63,242 bases of DNA from Joyebacterum sp964521425 (GTDB lineage: Bacteria > Joyebacterota > Joyebacteria > Joyebacterales > Joyebacteraceae). A program made the position numbers and the translations under genes. The stretch spans positions 1 through 63,242 of the forward strand of contig CAZFRO010000014.1 in NCBI GenBank assembly GCA_964521425.1. Direction: 5' to 3'. This document shows positions 55,829 through 63,152 of this stretch, in pieces (position 1 is the first letter of the stretch; every line of letters starts with the position of its first letter). The notes beneath the pieces are model-generated. The model had not been told where the DNA came from, did no database searches, and was given only the letters and a program-made list of their open reading frames with translations.

Positions 55829-56387
55829 CGGCCTCTCCCAGGTTCACGGTCTCGCTCGCATCAGACTCAGGACAACCGCCCGGAATGAGACCTTCGATGG
55901 CCTCCACCAGATCATCATGGTTGCCCGGCCTGTACCCCGTGACCGCGTAGGCAACGTTCCCGTTGGTGTCCACAAGAACCGTGCGCGGAACGGAGGTCAC
56001 GTGATACTTGCGCGCGACCTTCTGGCTCGGGTCCAGGACGACTTCGAACGTGTTCCCCTTCGCCCTCACGAACGCCCCGACCTTGGAGGTCGTCCGCGGA
56101 CCGTCGATCGAGACGGCTACGACTGTAAGACCGCAGTCTTTGTAGTTGTCAAAGATCTCCTGAAGATCCGGGAATGCCTTCACGCATGGCTTGCACCATG
56201 TCGCCCAGAAATCGACGACGACCGGACCGTCCTTCAGTAGTTCCGAAAGCGTGACGTCCACGCCCGCGGGATTTCGAAGCGTGAAGTCGGCCGCCTTCTT
56301 CTGGGCCGCAAACAACACGCTCGTCCCCATCAGTATGACAATGACCGCGCATATCGCTGCGAGGCCCGTGAGTCTCCTGCCAGTCAT
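55821..56387 (-). CDS. TlpA/ResA-like thiol-disulphide oxidoreductase (exported)
   Basis: 188 residues from the ATG at 56387 behind GGGGGA. N-terminal hydrophobic export segment, then a thioredoxin fold: FTLRNPAGVDVTLSELL, VVDFWATWCKPCVKAFPDL with CxxC (about 72-75), and cis-Pro in TSVPRTVLVDTNG. It should act in the periplasm to reduce or oxidise cysteines. It leads the operon with the beta-barrel, Omp28-like lipoprotein and selenoprotein candidate. Confidence 0.9.
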   Translation of the reverse strand: MTGRRLTGLAAICAVIVILMGTSVLFAAQKKAADFTLRNPAGVDVTLSELLKDGPVVVDFWATWCKPCVKAFPDLQEIFDNYKDCGLTVVAVSIDGPRTTSKVGAFVRAKGNTFEVVLDPSQKVARKYHVTSVPRTVLVDTNGNVAYAVTGYRPGNHDDLVEAIEGLIPGGCPESDASETVNLGEAGE

Positions 56388-56412
56388 GGATCCCCCATTC
56401 ATCAATTATGCT

Positions 56413-56442
56413 ATTATAGCACCAATGAGCACCACTCGTCAA
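56413..56442 (-). promoter_or_regulatory. Promoter of the TlpA-barrel-Omp28 operon
   Basis: TTGACG (56442-56437), 18-nt spacer, perfect -10 TATAAT (56418-56413), about 25 nt before the TlpA ATG. Confidence 0.75.
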
Positions 56443-56514
56443 GAGTCTCGCCGGGAGCAGGCGAGACTCGTTACATCATATCTGCCGATCTCTTTCGACC
56501 GGAATGTGGTAGTA

Positions 56515-57180
56515 CTACCCTACCAGTGCGGCAGCGGCCGTCTCTCTCATCATTGAGCTGATCCCCAGCTGACCAACGATCATGTCGAGAACACCTCGTA
56601 TCGCGGAATCGTCTGAGAGCAGATTCAGATTGTCTGTCTCGATGGTGATCACGCGCGTCTCCTGAGAGGCACGCGCGCTCCAGTCCTCGTAGGCCTGGTT
56701 CAGAGCCTCCAGGTACGCCGGAGAGATGTCCCGCTCGCAATCCCGACCACGACATCGGATCCGGTCCATCAGCGTGCCGACATCCGCCCTCAGATAGACC
56801 ACAAGATCCGGCTTCCTCAGGAAGCTCGTCATCGAATCGAACAGCGCCGTGTAGTTCTCGAAGTCGCGATCTGACATGTTGCCCTGGCGATGCAGGGTCG
56901 TCGCGAAGATTTCCTTGTCCTCGTAGATCGTCCGGTCCTGGATGCACGGCTCGTCGGACCCCACCATCCCCCTGTGAATCTCGAAGCGCTTCGAGAGAAA
57001 GAACACCTGAAGATGAAAGGACCACCTGTCCATGTCCTCGTAGAAGTTCGTGAGATACGGGTTGTCGATGACCGGTTCGTAGTAGGCACGCCACCCCAGA
57101 TGATTCGCGAGGAGCGTGGTCAGGTGAGTCTTCCCGACACCGATGTTTCCGGCTAGGGCAACGAACTGACCGGGCTGCAT
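56515..57180 (-). CDS. Deoxynucleoside kinase
   Basis: 221 residues from the ATG at 57180 (GGAG 7 nt upstream). P-loop ALAGNIGVGKTHLTTLL, the dNK-typical 'YYEPVIDNPYL', DRTIYED and 'DRIRCRGRDCERDI' lid. Family phosphorylates deoxyadenosine, deoxyguanosine or deoxycytidine. Its substrate range is not readable. It has its own promoter. Confidence 0.9.
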   Translation of the reverse strand: MQPGQFVALAGNIGVGKTHLTTLLANHLGWRAYYEPVIDNPYLTNFYEDMDRWSFHLQVFFLSKRFEIHRGMVGSDEPCIQDRTIYEDKEIFATTLHRQGNMSDRDFENYTALFDSMTSFLRKPDLVVYLRADVGTLMDRIRCRGRDCERDISPAYLEALNQAYEDWSARASQETRVITIETDNLNLLSDDSAIRGVLDMIVGQLGISSMMRETAAAALVG

Positions 57181-57244
57181 GGAGCGACTCCGGAGGATTG
57201 TAATGGGTTCGCCGACAGACACACCGTCGACTCGAGGCGGCTGG

Positions 57245-57273
57245 AGTATACTTCCACGCAGTCATGGTGTCAA
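57245..57273 (-). promoter_or_regulatory. Promoter of the deoxynucleoside kinase gene
   Basis: TTGACA (57273-57268), 17-nt spacer, TATACT (57250-57245), about 65 nt before the kinase ATG. Confidence 0.75.
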
Positions 57274-57281
57274 CTCATTTC

Positions 57282-57317
57282 AAGAGCCGCCGCCTCACCA
57301 GAGAGACGACGGCTCTT
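57282..57317. terminator. Hairpin after the L,D-transpeptidase gene
   Basis: AAGAGCCG/CGGCTCTT arms with an inner CG/CG pair and a 14-nt loop, 10 nt past the stop of the L,D-transpeptidase. T-rich flank is clear only on the plus strand, so termination on the minus strand is possible but weak. Confidence 0.45.
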
Positions 57318-57327
57318 TGTATTTCGG

Positions 57328-57720
57328 TCACGGGAGAATGCGGACCTCTGTTCCAATCTTGACCCGCGGCACGAGCCGCTCAAGATCCTCGTCCCGCATC
57401 CTGATGCATCCTCGACTCGCTCTGGTCCCGACAGAATCGGGATCGTCAGTGCCGTGGATGCCTATGCCCTCCCAAGGCGGACAGTCGAGACGCAGGAAGT
57501 AGGGACCGTAGGAGCGGACACCCTCGTGCTCCCACTCACTCGACTCCTCGATGGAGACGATTCTGAATTCGCCCTCGGGGGTCCTGCTGTCGCCCTCGGA
57601 GATTTTGTCCCCACCGTCCGGATTGAGACCTATGGCGATCCGGAAGGTCTCGGTACCGTCCTCGCAGACGAGTTCCAGACTGAAGATCGACTTCCTTACT
57701 ATGATCCTCGTCGCCGTCAT
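57328..57720 (-). CDS. L,D-transpeptidase (YkuD) domain protein
   Basis: 130 residues. YkuD catalytic signature IHGT...SRGCIRM (His about 90, Cys about 107) preceded by 'SEGDSRTPEGEFRI'. Such enzymes form 3,3 crosslinks or attach proteins to peptidoglycan. Unusually there is no signal peptide or membrane anchor. The ATG overlaps the stop of the small membrane selenoprotein candidate (TGATG), implying translational coupling. Either it is exported by an unseen route or it acts inside the cell. Confidence 0.85.
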   Translation of the reverse strand: MTATRIIVRKSIFSLELVCEDGTETFRIAIGLNPDGGDKISEGDSRTPEGEFRIVSIEESSEWEHEGVRSYGPYFLRLDCPPWEGIGIHGTDDPDSVGTRASRGCIRMRDEDLERLVPRVKIGTEVRILP

Positions 57721-57890
57721 CAGTCGACAGTCCCGCCATCATCAGTAGACTTCTCGACCTCGGCCCGCTCCGCGGGCTCGCATCCCGGACGCATTCACGT
57801 TGACACGCCCATCTTGGGTAGAACGACGAGCTGTATGATGAGCCACGCACCAAGAATGATCAGTGGAAGCCCGATGTCGCCAAATTTCAA
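57720..57890 (-). CDS. Candidate 56-residue membrane selenoprotein
   Basis: TTG start at 57890 with AGAGGAGA 6 nt upstream. Residues 6-25 are one hydrophobic membrane helix (IGLPLIILGAWLIIQLVV), then 'LPKMGVST', an in-frame TGA (codon 32, 57797-57795), 'MRPGC' and a charged tail. With the TGA decoded as selenocysteine the motif is U-x(4)-C. The frame continues to a TGA that overlaps the L,D-transpeptidase ATG by one base, the pattern of a real coupled gene. Without recoding it is a 31-residue peptide. I recall small membrane proteins ending 'GVPT-C-M-x3-C' but could not check. Misreading or a pseudogene are alternatives. Confidence 0.65.
57763..57777 (-). promoter_or_regulatory. Candidate bacterial SECIS hairpin (small membrane protein)
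   Basis: Six-bp GC stem GCCCGC/GCGGGC with loop GGA, 18-32 nt after the TGA; loop G residues at 24-25 nt. The distance and the G-containing loop fit bacterial SECIS geometry. Confidence 0.55.
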
Positions 57891-57962
57891 GCGTAGTCTC
57901 CTCTGCCGATCTGCCTCACCGCTTCCCTACCCAGGCACCAGCGCCATCTGCGTTTCCCGAGC

Positions 57963-58568
57963 TTAGGCGCCAGCGACATCTGTCGAGAGAGCGTTTACGA
58001 TCTCTGACGTGAGCTCCGGGACCATCTCCATTGCGAAACCGACGTGCTTCGCGACGATGCGCCCATCCCTGCCGATGATGAACGTGGTCGGGATCCCTGT
58101 CACCTTGTAAGCCTCGCTCACCGCGCGGCCACCGACGAGAATCGGATACGTGATGTTGTTCTTCTCGACGAACGGGACAAGATCCGGAGCGCCACCTCTA
58201 TCGAGACCGACGCCGAGTATGACCAACCCATCGTCCTTATATTCACTGTAGAGATCGATCAGTACCGGGATCTCCTCGCGACACGGCGGACACCAGGTAG
58301 CCCAGAGATCGACTACGACGACGCTGCCTCTGAAGTCGCCCAGCGCCACGTTGTTTCCATCGAGATCGGGAAGCGTGAACGTGGGAGGATACTGCCCAAC
58401 CTCGATCCCCGTCTCGGATCCCTCTTCACTTGAAGCAATGTCGGTGGTCGCGGTGTCGGTACCGCCGGCCTGCGTCGAATCTTCACCCTGACCACCGCAG
58501 CCGCCGAGTACCAGCAAGCCAACGAGCGCGGATACAATCATAAGAGATAGAAAAGTGCGCGATCTCAT
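57963..58568 (-). CDS. TlpA/ResA-like thioredoxin lipoprotein
   Basis: 201 residues from the ATG at 58568 behind GGGGG. Lipobox LGGC about residue 24. Ser/Thr/Gly/Glu-rich linker, then redoxin fold FTLPDLDGNNVALGDFRGS, VVDLWATWCPPCREEIPVL (CxxC about 97-100) and the cis-Pro loop TGIPTTFIIGRDG. Acts in the periplasm. Lies 72 nt before the membrane selenoprotein candidate. Confidence 0.92.
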   Translation of the reverse strand: MRSRTFLSLMIVSALVGLLVLGGCGGQGEDSTQAGGTDTATTDIASSEEGSETGIEVGQYPPTFTLPDLDGNNVALGDFRGSVVVVDLWATWCPPCREEIPVLIDLYSEYKDDGLVILGVGLDRGGAPDLVPFVEKNNITYPILVGGRAVSEAYKVTGIPTTFIIGRDGRIVAKHVGFAMEMVPELTSEIVNALSTDVAGA

Positions 58569-58689
58569 TTGTGTTTCCCCCACCGGGTCCGCCGGCATTT
58601 CAGCCTCGCATGCTCCGGTCTCTGTTCATGTGTCTGCCGTATCGGGGTTCGTCTGTGACTCCCCGCATTATCCTGCTGCCGGACAATCC

Positions 58690-59019
58690 CTAGAGCAGCC
58701 CGTCGATCTTCTCCTGTATGCTCTCCTTCGCTGCTGCGCCGACGATCATGTCGACCGGCTCACCGTTCTTGAAGAAGAGAAGGGACGGGATTCCACGAAT
58801 GCCGTACTGCTGCGCGAGCGGCTGGTTCTCGTCGACGTTGACCTTCGCCACCTTCATCTTGCCGGCGTTGTCATTCGCGATCGCCTCGACGACCGGCCCC
58901 ACGACCCTGCACGGTGCACACCTCGGCGCCCAGAAGTCAACGAGTGCGAGACCCTCGTACTTTATGATCTCCGAATCGAAATTCTCTTCCGTTGCTGTGA
59001 GTAGATTCTCTGCTGACAT
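58690..59019 (-). CDS. trxA: Thioredoxin
   Basis: 109 residues from the ATG at 59019 (GGGGAG 6 nt upstream). Cytoplasmic thioredoxin: VDFWAPRCAPCRVVGPVVE (the Trp before CxxC is Arg; CAPC rather than CGPC), NVDENQPLAQQYGIRGIPSLLFF with cis-Pro, and KNGEPVDMIVG. It lies 116 nt after the ArsR stop. Confidence 0.93.
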   Translation of the reverse strand: MSAENLLTATEENFDSEIIKYEGLALVDFWAPRCAPCRVVGPVVEAIANDNAGKMKVAKVNVDENQPLAQQYGIRGIPSLLFFKNGEPVDMIVGAAAKESIQEKIDGLL

Positions 59020-59135
59020 TCCTTCTCCCCTCTCATGTAACGTTGCCGATCCAATTCGGCACATTGAACTCTTCTCTTCGACTCTCAATCCGATGCAGTC
59101 AACGGCTTTAGGGTTCCGTATTGACCGCTCTCCAC

Positions 59136-59480
59136 CTACTTCGTTTCAGACCGCTTAAGGGCCAGCTGGGCTATCTCCACTGCCCTGCCTTCCATCAAAC
59201 GGTAGCAAACCAGATGTCCTCGGCGCTCTGACTCGATGAGCCCTCCGTACTTGAGCCGTCGCAAATGCTGCGAGACCGACGGCTGCGACACCCCGAGAAG
59301 CTCCTCAAGGCGCTTCACACAGAGTTCACCCGAACTCAGGAGTTCAATGATCCTGAGCCGAACTGGGTGAGCGAGCGTTTTCAGAAGCTCGGAGGCGATG
59401 TCGAAATCCGCATCGGCCGGAATTCTCCTGGGAGTGACTCGGCCGTCTCCTCGTCCTGTGCTACCTTTCTCCGCACTCAT
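59136..59480 (-). CDS. ArsR/SmtB-family transcriptional regulator
   Basis: 114 residues. Winged helix from about 30: ASELLKTLAHPVRLRIIELL, SSGELCVKRLEELLGVSQPSVSQHLRRLKYGGLIESERRGHLVCYRL. Cys occurs in 'GELCV' and 'HLVCYRL', positions where this family often binds metalloids or senses thiols. It heads the thioredoxin/selenoprotein gene run. Autoregulation is likely; the effector is unknown. Confidence 0.88.
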   Translation of the reverse strand: MSAEKGSTGRGDGRVTPRRIPADADFDIASELLKTLAHPVRLRIIELLSSGELCVKRLEELLGVSQPSVSQHLRRLKYGGLIESERRGHLVCYRLMEGRAVEIAQLALKRSETK

Positions 59481-59527
59481 GCCTCACTCCAATAGATCTC
59501 TGTTCGGGAACATGCAAATGTGTTTAT

Positions 59528-59558
59528 ATTATATAGTCTGCATCCCCACCCGTGTCAA
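59528..59558 (-). promoter_or_regulatory. Promoter of the arsR-trxA run with AT-rich operator-like site
   Basis: TTGACA (59558-59553) followed by TATATA (17-nt spacer) or TATAAT (19-nt). The AT-rich TATATAATATA core is nearly symmetric, like ArsR operators. Confidence 0.55.
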
Positions 59559-59643
59559 GCGGGGAATCGCTGGGGCGGCACCCCCCTGTCCAGGGCAACA
59601 TCCAGTTGCGAAGACGACTCGCGTATCCGCCCCAGACAGGAAA

Positions 59644-59669
59644 GCGCCCCCGCGTGTCGCGAGAGCGCC
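59644..59669 (-). terminator. Terminator after the DUF2914 lipoprotein gene
   Basis: Minus-strand GC hairpin (GGCGCTC..CGCG/CGCG..GGGCGC) followed by CTTTCC; about 35 nt after the stop at 59702. Confidence 0.5.
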
Positions 59670-59701
59670 TGTCAAGGAGTGCTGCTGTTCTTCGGGTGCC
59701 T

Positions 59702-60412
59702 CTATTCTATAGAGAAGCTGAGCCGCTCGAGAAGGAAACCGTCCCGGTCGACAATGTCAACGTGCCACTCCCCTCGCCATTCATCGAGGACCTTCTTCTT
59801 GCTCCACGTGCGCCAGCGGCTGCTTTTGACCTCCAGCGGAACCTGGCCCATGTTGCGATCGCCCCAGTACCAGACATGAAAAACCGAATCCGGTTCTGCG
59901 GCTCCACCAATCTCACTGAAGCAGCAGAGCCGGCCCACGCCGTCCCCCTCGGGAAGAAAGCTCCTCCCGGCCTCAGTCGGTTCACTCTGCTCTATACCCT
60001 TACAGATGTAGGCGCGGATCACCGTGAGTCCCGATGGCGAGACCTGTACGGACTCCTCCTTGGGAATGTCCGACTGACGTGGTGTCTCTTGCTCTGTGGG
60101 AGTCATCTCGAGCGGCAGGGGCTCGCCACCCGGCGCGTCGACCATACTCTCTGGGTCATCGGACGCGTCCCTTGTGCTTTCAGGAACGTGGGACTCGTCG
60201 ATCGTCTGCTCGGACGCCTCGGCCACCGCACCTTCGGAGACGTCGATTGCCGCATCACCGGCCGTGCTCACATCAGTGCCGCTGGAATCGGATGATCCGG
60301 AAACTTCGGCAGTGGAGGCGTCTCTGGACGCGTCCTCGCCGCGCTCTCCCGAACACCCTGCTGCAAGGATGATCGCAGCTGCGAGGCAGACTATGAGAAT
60401 TGCTCTGGTCAT
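59702..60412 (-). CDS. Lipoprotein with DUF2914-like domain
   Basis: 236 residues from the ATG at 60412. Lipobox LAAGC (Cys about 20), then about 100 residues of Ser/Asp/Glu-rich linker, then 'VIRAYICKGIEQSEPTEAG', 'LCCFSEIGGA', 'VFHVWYWGDRNMGQVPLEV', 'SRWRTWSKKKV' and 'GEWHVDIVDRDGFLLERLSF', the DUF2914 pattern. Function unknown. Alone between the cysE gene and a terminator. Confidence 0.78.
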   Translation of the reverse strand: MTRAILIVCLAAAIILAAGCSGERGEDASRDASTAEVSGSSDSSGTDVSTAGDAAIDVSEGAVAEASEQTIDESHVPESTRDASDDPESMVDAPGGEPLPLEMTPTEQETPRQSDIPKEESVQVSPSGLTVIRAYICKGIEQSEPTEAGRSFLPEGDGVGRLCCFSEIGGAAEPDSVFHVWYWGDRNMGQVPLEVKSSRWRTWSKKKVLDEWRGEWHVDIVDRDGFLLERLSFSIE

Positions 60413-60520
60413 GAATCTCACCCCCCAGTCGCCGATCGTACGACGACATCATCGAGACACTTCTCTAAGGAGAGCTGTGCCAGCCTAGTCCTCCCCCGCT
60501 CAGACTGTCAAGAGGTCTTC

Positions 60521-61144
60521 TTAAGCCCCACGGCCCTCAAGTTCCTGAAGCCTCTTCTCAATGAGAGTAAGCCTGCTGACAATGGGATCCGGGATCGCAC
60601 CGTGCGCCAGAGGGGCGTCGAGGACCTTCTTGCCGTTCCCTCTCACAATTCTGGCCGGCACACCAACAACTGTGCAATCGTCCGGCACGGGCTTGACCAC
60701 GACTGAGCCGGCGCCTATGCGGACATCATTGCCGATCACGATATTCCCGAGCACTCGTGCCCCACACCCGATCACGACATCACTCCCGATGGTGGGGTGC
60801 CGCTTGCCCGTCTCCTTACCCGTACCACCAAGCGTCACGCCCTGGTAGAGAGTCACGTTGTCGCCAATGACGGTCGTTTCCCCGATTACGACTCCCATGC
60901 CGTGGTCGATGAAGAAACGACGACCGATGTCGGCGCCGGGGTGGATCTCAATACCAGTGACGAAGCGCACAATCTGTGAGATAAGTCTCGGCAGGAATGG
61001 GATCCCCTGTTTCCAGAGCCAATGGCTCGCACGGTAAGCCAGAGTCGCGTGGAACCCCGAGTACGTCAGTACGATCTCGAAAACGCCCGAGACGCCTCTG
61101 GCAGCCGGATCCCTCGCCATCGCAGCTCTGATGAGATCTATCAC
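60521..61144 (-). CDS. cysE: Serine O-acetyltransferase
   Basis: 207 residues from the GTG at 61144 (GAGGGG 7 nt upstream); an ATG at 61369 adds arginine-rich sequence not of the family. Left-handed beta-helix hexapeptide repeats after 'GIEIHPGADIGRRFFIDHGMGVVIGETTVIGDNVTLYQGVTLGG' and 'KRHPTIGSDVVIGCGARVLG' with the catalytic His region. Makes O-acetylserine for cysteine. Short (EpsC-like) N-terminal domain. Confidence 0.93.
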   Translation of the reverse strand: MIDLIRAAMARDPAARGVSGVFEIVLTYSGFHATLAYRASHWLWKQGIPFLPRLISQIVRFVTGIEIHPGADIGRRFFIDHGMGVVIGETTVIGDNVTLYQGVTLGGTGKETGKRHPTIGSDVVIGCGARVLGNIVIGNDVRIGAGSVVVKPVPDDCTVVGVPARIVRGNGKKVLDAPLAHGAIPDPIVSRLTLIEKRLQELEGRGA

Positions 61145-61362
61145 TACTCTACCCCTCGCGATCCCGAGGTCGCGGTTGGCCCAAGCCCTCGCATAGAGGA
61201 CGTGCCGCCGGGACTCACGTCCCCGTTGGTGTGGACGCGCGCCGTTGGCGTCTGCGCACGCCGGCCGGCTGTGCCGGTCCTGGCTCAAACGTGAGCTATA
61301 AGGGCAAGGACCGTGCCAGCCGCGCTTCCCGGAGGCCGTGGATTCCCCCTTGTACCTCCATC

Positions 61363-61392
61363 TTGACACCGCGGCTCATGCGCTGCTATAGT
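61363..61392 (+). promoter_or_regulatory. Promoter of gltX-tRNA unit
   Basis: TTGACA (61363-61368), 18-nt spacer, TATAGT (61387-61392). Then GGCCTC-N7-GAGGCC (61408-61426) followed by TGTTTCTTC, a possible leader attenuator. 61145-61362 otherwise holds nothing I recognise. Confidence 0.7.
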
Positions 61393-61457
61393 CCTCCATC
61401 GGCACCGGGCCTCTTCCTGCGAGGCCTGTTTCTTCATCAAGCGACGGGTGGGTCCAT

Positions 61458-62930
61458 ATGAGCCGGACAAGAGTCAGATTCGCTCCAAGCCCGACGGGGT
61501 ACCTGCACGTGGGGGGCGCCCGCACGGCTCTGTTCAACTGGCTTCTGGCGAAGCACACTGGCGGCCGGTTCGTCCTCAGGATCGAGGACACTGACAGAAA
61601 GCGGTCGACGACAGAGTTCCTCGACGCAATCCTCGAGGATCACAGATGGCTTGGACTCGCCTGGGATGAGGGTCCTGAGATCGGCGGGGACGTCTGTCCC
61701 TACTTCCAGTCGGAGCGGGCCGACACCTACGCTCCGCTCATTAAGAAGCTCCTCGATGAGGGTTCTGCGTACAGGTGTTTCTGCTCTCCAGATGAACTCG
61801 AAGACCGCAAGAGCAGGTCGTCGCAGGAGGGACGCGACTGGAAGTACGATAGACTCTGTGCTGCTCTCTCCGGAGAGCAGTTGGCGGAGTATGAGGAGGA
61901 GGGTCGTCCTTCCGTTGTTCGGTTCAGGATCCCCGACGGCAAGACGAGCTTCGATGACATGGTGCTAGGCCCTGTCGAAGTGGACAATCGGGAACTGGAC
62001 GATCTGGTGATCGCGCGCTCGGATGGAACGCCCACCTACAACTTCGTCGTGGTGGTGGACGACAGCCAGATGGGAATCACGCACGTCGTGCGTGGGAGCG
62101 ACCACCTGTCCAACACTCCCAAGCAGATACTGATCGCCAAGGCGCTCGGAACAGAACCGCTGACGTTCGGCCACCTGCCGCTTGTGCTCGGTTCGGACAA
62201 GCAGGTGCTCTCGAAAAGACGCGGTGCTGTAGCTGTCGGCGAGTACCGCCGGCAAGGCTATCTCCCGGAGGCGCTCGTCAACTACATGGCTCTTCTCGGG
62301 TGGTCCAGTGGTAGCGAGCAGGAGTTCTTCAGCCTCGACGAGCTCGTCGCCGCCTTCGATATCACGAAGGTTAGTAGAAAAGCGGCGGCCTTCGACCCCG
62401 AGAAGCTGGCCTGGATGAACGCTCAGTGGATCAAGCGGCTGCCGGTCCCTGAAAGAACGGCGCGCGTCGTGCCGTTCCTGGCGGCTGCCGGCCTGGTCAG
62501 CGATTCGCCGAATGAGGAGGAAGTGGCTGAGCTTGAGCAGATTGTGCATCTAATAGATGATCGCCTGAAGACACTGGCCGATATCGTAGAGCACGCGAGC
62601 TTTCTTCTTGCGGATGACATCGTCTTTGACAATATTGCCGTCGACAAGGTGTTGACCAAGCCCGACAGCGTCGATATACTTAATGATCTGTATGCGGTCC
62701 TGTCCGACGCCCCGGATTTCGAGCCGGAGACCATCGAAGAGCTCACTCGAAATCTCGCCGAGAAGAGGGGCACGGGGGTCGGGAAGGTGATTCAGCCGGC
62801 TAGAGTTGCAGTGACCGGCAGGAAGGTGAGCCCGGGGTTCTTCGAAACGCTCTCCCTCCTCGGTCGCGAAAAGGTGCTTGCAAGACTCAAGACCGGAAGT
62901 GAACTGGCGGCGACACTGACAATTGAGTAA
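61458..62930 (+). CDS. gltX: Glutamyl-tRNA synthetase
   Basis: 490 residues. HIGH motif FAPSPTGYLHVGGARTALFNW, KMSKS loop VLSKRRGA (about 255-262), 'RSDGTPTYNFVVVVDD'. Class Ic enzyme charging tRNA-Glu; in bacteria without GlnRS it also charges tRNA-Gln (non-discriminating). Directly followed by tRNA-Gln(CTG) and tRNA-Glu(CTC), consistent with coordinated supply. No gatCAB is in the window. Confidence 0.95.
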   Translation: MSRTRVRFAPSPTGYLHVGGARTALFNWLLAKHTGGRFVLRIEDTDRKRSTTEFLDAILEDHRWLGLAWDEGPEIGGDVCPYFQSERADTYAPLIKKLLDEGSAYRCFCSPDELEDRKSRSSQEGRDWKYDRLCAALSGEQLAEYEEEGRPSVVRFRIPDGKTSFDDMVLGPVEVDNRELDDLVIARSDGTPTYNFVVVVDDSQMGITHVVRGSDHLSNTPKQILIAKALGTEPLTFGHLPLVLGSDKQVLSKRRGAVAVGEYRRQGYLPEALVNYMALLGWSSGSEQEFFSLDELVAAFDITKVSRKAAAFDPEKLAWMNAQWIKRLPVPERTARVVPFLAAAGLVSDSPNEEEVAELEQIVHLIDDRLKTLADIVEHASFLLADDIVFDNIAVDKVLTKPDSVDILNDLYAVLSDAPDFEPETIEELTRNLAEKRGTGVGKVIQPARVAVTGRKVSPGFFETLSLLGREKVLARLKTGSELAATLTIE

Positions 62931-62934
62931 TTCC

Positions 62935-63008
62935 TGGGGAGTCGTCTAGTGGCAGGACAGCGGACTCTGGATCCGCCGGCGGAGGTTCGACCCCTCCCTC
63001 CCCAACCA
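62935..63008 (+). tRNA. tRNA-Gln(CTG)
   Basis: 74 nt with encoded CCA. Acceptor TGGGGAG/CTCCCCA, anticodon stem GCGGA/TCCGC, loop CTCTGGA (anticodon CTG), T-arm with GGTTCGA. Starts 5 nt after gltX stop. Confidence 0.93.
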
Positions 63009-63015
63009 TGATCAC

Positions 63016-63090
63016 GGCGCCATCGTCTAGTGGTTAGGACGCCGGCCTCTCAAGCCGGTAACACGGGTTCGATCCCCGTTGGCGCTACCA
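63016..63090 (+). tRNA. tRNA-Glu(CTC)
   Basis: 75 nt with encoded CCA. Acceptor GGCGCCA/TGGCGCT, anticodon stem CCGGC/GCCGG, loop CTCTCAA (anticodon CTC), T-arm GGTTCGA. Follows tRNA-Gln by 7 nt. Confidence 0.94.
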
Positions 63091-63092
63091 CC

Positions 63093-63133
63093 ATAGAAAG
63101 AGCGGAGCGCGTGTAGCGCTCCGCTCTTTCTAT
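63093..63133. terminator. Terminator hairpin, 18-bp perfect stem
   Basis: ATAGAAAGAGCGGAGCGC, 5-nt loop, GCGCTCCGCTCTTTCTAT. Perfect 18-bp inverted repeat between convergent tRNA-Glu (+) and the partial gene (-); likely bidirectional. Confidence 0.85.
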
Positions 63134-63152
63134 CTCTATCGGAAGGCTCCTG

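Noticed and set aside
58690..59019. Thioredoxin as a third selenoprotein
   Set aside because: Both CxxC cysteines are encoded by ordinary Cys codons (CAPC); no in-frame TGA.
61145..61369. N-terminal extension of serine acetyltransferase
   Set aside because: Arg/Ser-rich composition, not family-like; a GTG with SD at 61144 fits the short CysE form.
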